From the NCBI GenBank assembly GCA_017561145.1, contig JAFZDO010000024.1, positions 47,256 through 111,255 on the forward strand: a stretch of DNA of 64,000 bases. Reading direction: 5' to 3'. This document shows, one piece after another, positions 61,554-64,000 of this stretch. Made by a program: the position numbers and the translations under genes. This stretch comes from Clostridia bacterium (GTDB lineage Bacteria; Bacillota; Clostridia; Oscillospirales; CAG-382). Numbering within the stretch: the stretch's first letter is position 1; the number at the start of each line of letters is the position of its first letter. The notes under the pieces were generated by a model that worked only from the letters and a program-made list of their open reading frames with translations, ran no database searches and was not told where the DNA came from.

Positions 61554-61582
61554 TTGACAAAAGCCACAAAGTATGATAGAAT
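61554..61582 (+). promoter_or_regulatory. Rightward promoter facing the operon leader
   Basis: TTGACA (61554-61559) and TAGAAT (61577-61582), spacer 17 bp. It reads toward the operon promoter at 61674-61702 and would produce RNA antisense to the operon leader. Confidence 0.6.
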
Positions 61583-61588
61583 AACTTC

Positions 61589-61665
61589 GCGTTCGTGCGC
61601 ACTGAACAATCCGTTGGTATTGTTCGAAGCCGTCATTGGTGCCAGCCGATGACGGCTTTTGTCTT
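61589..61665 (+). ncRNA. Candidate antisense regulatory RNA of the defence operon
   Basis: About 75 nt from the predicted start near 61589 to a terminator. It has a hairpin GAACAAT/ATTGTTC (61604-61610, 61619-61625) and a 10 bp terminator hairpin AAGCCGTCAT/ATGACGGCTT (61627-61636, 61649-61658) followed by TTTGTCTTT. It is complementary to the first part of the leftward leader, as in counter-transcribed control of plasmids. It has no plausible reading frame. Confidence 0.5.
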
Positions 61666-61673
61666 TCGTGTGT

Positions 61674-61702
61674 ATTTTATCACATTCCACAGAATCTGTC
61701 AA
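61674..61702 (-). promoter_or_regulatory. Promoter of the leftward defence operon
   Basis: Minus strand TTGACA (61697-61702) and TAAAAT (61674-61679), 17 bp spacer. It leads about 140 nt later into the HNH gene and so probably drives the HNH-Fic-hsdM-TM-hsdS-CBASS-hsdR genes. Confidence 0.7.
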
Positions 61703-61820
61703 TCGAGTACGTGTCGATGTTTTCTCGTTGTTTCGACGCGTTGGGGCAACGGGCACAACGAGATTTAGCAGGAGTTTCTCTGCGCACTTGTTTTCTAGGG
61801 AATTTAATAACATATAACAT
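61703..61820. other. Gap between the operon promoter and the integrase gene
   Basis: 118 bp, no gene. CTCGTTGT (about 61722) and ACAACGAG (about 61755) form an inverted repeat around a GC-rich centre; without a T run it is not a good terminator and may be a regulator site. Confidence 0.4.
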
Positions 61821-63005
61821 CTAATCAAAATCAAACGCTTTAACAGCCGCGCTTCTCATAGCTTCTATATTCGAACTCGCGTAAAAATTCAATGTTGTTG
61901 AAGCGTCTGCATGACCAAGAATATCTTGAACGCTTTTAATGTCAGCTCCACCTTGCAAAAGCATCGTTGCGCAAGTGTGACGCAAATCGTGCGGAGACAT
62001 ATTCGGTAAACCGATCCGTTTCATGAATTTTTTCATATGTTTAGTTATATATGTCGGGTCACGGGGTTTTAGTGGCGAGTCTGTAGCATGAAATAGAAAC
62101 GTTGTATCCGAGAGGGTATAGCTTCGGCCTTCAGCTTTTTGATAGTCGGTTAATAGAGATATGACACCGTCTGTTATGGGGATTTCTCTAATTCCGTTAT
62201 TAGTTTTGGGAGATCCCACAGTTATTCCTTTAATTGATGTATAGGTTACGTTGCGCGAAATGTGTATAACCTTATTTTCAAAATCAATATCTTTCCATTG
62301 CAAACCGAAGCATTCTCCACGCCGTATGCCAGTTGTTAAAAGCAACGCATAAATCAACTGCTGCATTTGGGGAAGATCTTTGATTTCCTTGAAAAATTTT
62401 TCAACTTCCACTTTCGTAAGCGCATCTACTTTATGTTTTGAGAGTTTTGGGATTTCGACCATGTCTAATGGATTTGTTGATATGTAGTTTGATTTTCGAG
62501 CATGTTCGAATATTAAATTAAGGGTACAATAATGATGTCGAATGGTTTTGGGCGCAAGTGTTTTCCCTTGCTTAGTTTTGTAGGTGTTATGCAGAAAGTC
62601 TAGGTATCCTTGTATGTGTTTATGAGTAATCGAAGATAACTCAACGCCACCTAAGTATTCGTTGATTGTTTTTAATAAATACGAATGAAATGCAATTGTA
62701 GACGCTTTGTGTGAAGAATCGTTCGTTAGTGTTGTAAGCCATATACAGTTTGCGAATGCATCGAACGAGATTTTAGATACAGTTTGTGATTCTTTCGCCA
62801 ACCTGTTTTCTTCGAGCGCTTCTTTTTCCCATAAAATTGCCGCCTTTTCCGCTTGACGTATCAACTTGTTTTCGGACATTGCTTGTTCGGGAAACCAAGT
62901 TTTGCATTTGAAAAGTTGCTTGCCGTTTTCATCGCGTCCCAAAAACAACTTGAACTTAAATGAGATGATTTTTCCGTCTTTACGATTTTGATAAATGCTT
63001 GCCAT
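61821..63005 (-). CDS. Tyrosine integrase of the island
   Basis: 394 residues. An N-terminal arm-binding domain (MASIYQNRKDGKIISFKFKL), a core-binding helical domain (about 80-190), and a catalytic domain with TGIRRGECFGLQW (first Arg), SPHDLRHTCATMLLQGG (His-x-x-Arg), LGHADASTTLNFYA (His and the nucleophile Tyr). This is the Tn916/XerC-like group that integrates into tRNA genes. It sits 115 bp from the intact tRNA-Pro, with paired TTGTTGACCT sites between. AGGAAAGAAGG precedes the ATG. Confidence 0.95.
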   Translation of the reverse strand: MASIYQNRKDGKIISFKFKLFLGRDENGKQLFKCKTWFPEQAMSENKLIRQAEKAAILWEKEALEENRLAKESQTVSKISFDAFANCIWLTTLTNDSSHKASTIAFHSYLLKTINEYLGGVELSSITHKHIQGYLDFLHNTYKTKQGKTLAPKTIRHHYCTLNLIFEHARKSNYISTNPLDMVEIPKLSKHKVDALTKVEVEKFFKEIKDLPQMQQLIYALLLTTGIRRGECFGLQWKDIDFENKVIHISRNVTYTSIKGITVGSPKTNNGIREIPITDGVISLLTDYQKAEGRSYTLSDTTFLFHATDSPLKPRDPTYITKHMKKFMKRIGLPNMSPHDLRHTCATMLLQGGADIKSVQDILGHADASTTLNFYASSNIEAMRSAAVKAFDFD

Positions 63006-63035
63006 TTTTTCCTTCTTTCCTGCAAATTAAGAAGG

Positions 63036-63057
63036 TTGTTGACCTATTTGTTGACCT
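63036..63057 (+). repeat. Paired TTGTTGACCT sites, right end (probable integrase arm sites)
   Basis: Two copies, 12 bp apart, at 63036-63045 and 63048-63057. The left end of the island has the same arrangement at 49684-49705. Confidence 0.6.
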
Positions 63058-63082
63058 ATAACTTAAAGTTCCGAATATGGCA

Positions 63083-63124
63083 AAACAAAAAAGCCTTGTA
63101 ATGCAAGCATTTACAAGACTTTTT
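63083..63124 (-). terminator. Terminator after the rebuilt tRNA-Pro
   Basis: Minus-strand GTCTTGTAA and TTACAAGGC form a hairpin with an ATGCTTGCA-type loop, followed by a T run, directly beyond CCA. It differs from the terminator at 49481, as expected if this part came with the element. Confidence 0.7.
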
Positions 63125-63197
63125 ATGGTCTGAGTGAGAGGATTTGAACCTCCGGCCTCTTGGTCCCGAACCAAGCGCTCTACCAAACTGAGCCACA
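63120..63197 (-). repeat. 78 bp direct repeat, right copy (attachment site)
   Basis: Identical to 49512-49589. It bounds the right side of the 13.5 kb island; outside it the two copies differ at once (CCCAGAT against TTAGTAG). Confidence 0.85.
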
Positions 63198-63202
63198 CCC
63201 AG
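63126..63202 (-). tRNA. tRNA-Pro (anticodon CGG), intact, integration site
   Basis: 77 nt on the minus strand. Acceptor CTGGGTG pairs with CACTCAG (one G-T), the anticodon stem CTTGG/CCAAG closes TTCGGGA giving CGG, the T-arm has GGTTCAAATCC, and CCA is encoded. The 3' 71 nt are in the direct repeat shared with 49512-49589, so the element restores the tRNA on integration. Confidence 0.95.
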
Positions 63203-63205
63203 ATA
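63183..63205 (-). repeat. tRNA-Pro 5'-end repeat, copy inside the intact tRNA
   Basis: CCAAACTGAGCCACACCC followed by AGATA, repeated exactly at 63363-63385, 180 bp to the right. Confidence 0.85.
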
Positions 63206-63362
63206 TTGAATTGTTGATTATTTTTGTCACAAACTGCCAAGCGCTCTTCCTGTTGTGACTAAGGCTCTGTCTTCGTTCACGTGGCTCGCTCGCCAATCGC
63301 CAAGTCACTGCCACTCGTTTTCGCTCACTGCATCCGCCCCCGGCGGCGTTCGCAAAAACTCC
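63206..63362. repeat. Palindrome-rich insert between two copies of the tRNA-Pro 5' end
   Basis: 157 bp without a gene. It contains GTGGC...GCCAC and other GC-rich inverted repeats and a short tRNA-like piece CCAAGCGCTCTTCC (63238). Similar in place and size to the 1918-2079 insert at tRNA-Leu. Confidence 0.5.
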
Positions 63363-63385
63363 CCAAACTGAGCCACACCCAGATA
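63363..63385 (-). repeat. Original 5' end of tRNA-Pro left beside its promoter
   Basis: A 23 nt copy of the tRNA 5' end. It lies 13 bp from the -10 box at 63398, so this is where the original tRNA began before the 180 bp duplication. Confidence 0.7.
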
Positions 63386-63397
63386 AGATGCCCGATT

Positions 63398-63426
63398 ATT
63401 ATAGCAAAAGCGAAATGGTTTGTCAA
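63398..63426 (-). promoter_or_regulatory. Promoter of tRNA-Pro
   Basis: Minus strand TTGACA (63421-63426) and TATAAT (63398-63403), 17 bp spacer, full consensus. It is now about 195 bp from the intact tRNA because of the inserted segment. Confidence 0.75.
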
Positions 63427-63558
63427 TGCTTTTAACGGAAAAATCACGTGGCTATAAGAACGGTAAGAATGGTATGCAACGGCAAGTAGTTGATTTGTTT
63501 CCGAAAATGTGGTATTATTCATTTAGACAAACTTGAATTTGACGAGGGTGAGTGTGAT

Positions 63559-64000
63559 ATGAACAACATCGTTGTAAAGTGGTATGAAGATAAAAAGAAT
63601 GTTGATGAAATGCATAATTGGAATTTAGCATTAAAAGAATGGGAACAATCTGTTATTAAGTTTTTTCCTTCGGGTGCTAGAATATTAGATGTTGGTTGTG
63701 GTTTAGGGCGAGAAGCATTTGCATTATCCGATTTGGGATATGATGTAGTCGGAATTGACATTTCAAAAGAAGTAATAACACAAGTAAAACAGTTATCTAC
63801 CGATAAAGGATGTAATATTTCATTTTATGAATATGATGGGGAACATCTGAATTTTTCAGCAGGTTCATTTGATGTTGTGCTGATTTGGGCACAAACATTT
63901 GGATTGTTGTATGGAAACGAATTTAAGAAAAGGTATTTATCGGAATGCAAACGAGTCCTTAAGAATGGTGGACTATGCAGTTTTTCAACACACGATTATA
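63559..64000 (+). CDS. SAM-dependent methyltransferase, N-terminal part (runs off the window)
   Basis: The frame from the ATG at 63559 stays open to the window edge (147 codons). GARILDVGCGLGREAFALSD near 36-55 is SAM-binding motif I, VVGIDIS gives the motif II acid, and FDVVLIWAQTF then ECKRVLKNGGLC are post-motif stretches of class I methyltransferases. GAGGGTGAG precedes the ATG. It is AT-rich compared with genes left of the island. The substrate is not visible. Confidence 0.85.
   Translation, partial: MNNIVVKWYEDKKNVDEMHNWNLALKEWEQSVIKFFPSGARILDVGCGLGREAFALSDLGYDVVGIDISKEVITQVKQLSTDKGCNISFYEYDGEHLNFSAGSFDVVLIWAQTFGLLYGNEFKKRYLSECKRVLKNGGLCSFSTHDY

Noticed and set aside
61514-61834. Leftward 106-codon frame upstream of the HNH gene
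   Set aside because: It runs through the operon promoter and the hairpins of the leader and shows no protein-like pattern.

Overview
The window is a 64 kb piece of chromosome from a low-to-mid GC, spore-forming Firmicute, most likely a gut-type Clostridia (Oscillospirales/Ruminococcaceae-like). The evidence is the sporulation genes yqfC, yqfD and a ylbJ-like gene at the left edge, a canonical Phe T-box leader, strong GGAGG-type ribosome binding sites, sigma-A promoters of the TTGACA-17-TATAAT type, and secreted lipoproteins with long Ser/Glu-rich linkers. The name of the organism cannot be read from the sequence.

Layout. 0-7.4 kb: sporulation genes, a small Cys-rich protein, tRNA-Leu(GAG) with a duplicated 3' end, a cluster of tiny palindromes, a zinc-ribbon membrane protein, a large cell-surface glycerophosphodiesterase and small accessory genes. 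7.5-14 kb: an MBOAT acyltransferase with two AlgX/DHHW-like partners (probable surface polysaccharide O-acetylation), TspO and a surface metallophosphoesterase. 14-20.6 kb: a GntR-ABC operon with a four-copy operator, then a tight five-gene operon (AlkZ-like glycosylase, Nudix, two paralogous toroid proteins, cytidine-deaminase-like). 20.6-34.5 kb: trmL, a eukaryote-type glgB, hpt, a secreted caspase-like protein with an apparent attenuator leader, pnuC, a family 10-like glycosidase, galT, an acyl-CoA synthetase and an ECF S component. 34.5-38.8 kb: a T-box-controlled aromatic operon (aroF, pheA, fused aroE-aroK, aroQ). 38.9-49.4 kb: MATE exporter, CapA-like protein, KtrAB potassium uptake, transglutaminase-like lipoprotein, ClC antiporter, SGNH lipoprotein and an HNH protein.

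49.5-63.2 kb is a genomic island in tRNA-Pro(CGG). A 78 bp perfect direct repeat made of tRNA sequence bounds it, a tyrosine integrase lies at its right end, and paired TTGTTGACCT sites (probable integrase arm sites) lie at both ends. The cargo is one leftward defence operon: HNH protein, Fic protein, hsdM, a three-helix membrane protein, hsdS, CD-NTase, Cap15-like 2TM-beta-barrel effector, hsdR and two acidic proteins. A two-gene CBASS (cyclic-oligonucleotide abortive infection) module is therefore threaded, with translational coupling, between the specificity and restriction subunits of a type I restriction-modification system. The operon's leader lies under a convergent promoter that would make a terminator-ended antisense RNA of about 75 nt. 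I consider this composite locus, with its antisense RNA, membrane protein and acidic proteins, the most interesting system here.

Right of the island the chromosome resumes with the original tRNA-Pro promoter and a truncated methyltransferase gene. All function calls rest on reading motifs and family resemblance by eye; no database search was run.
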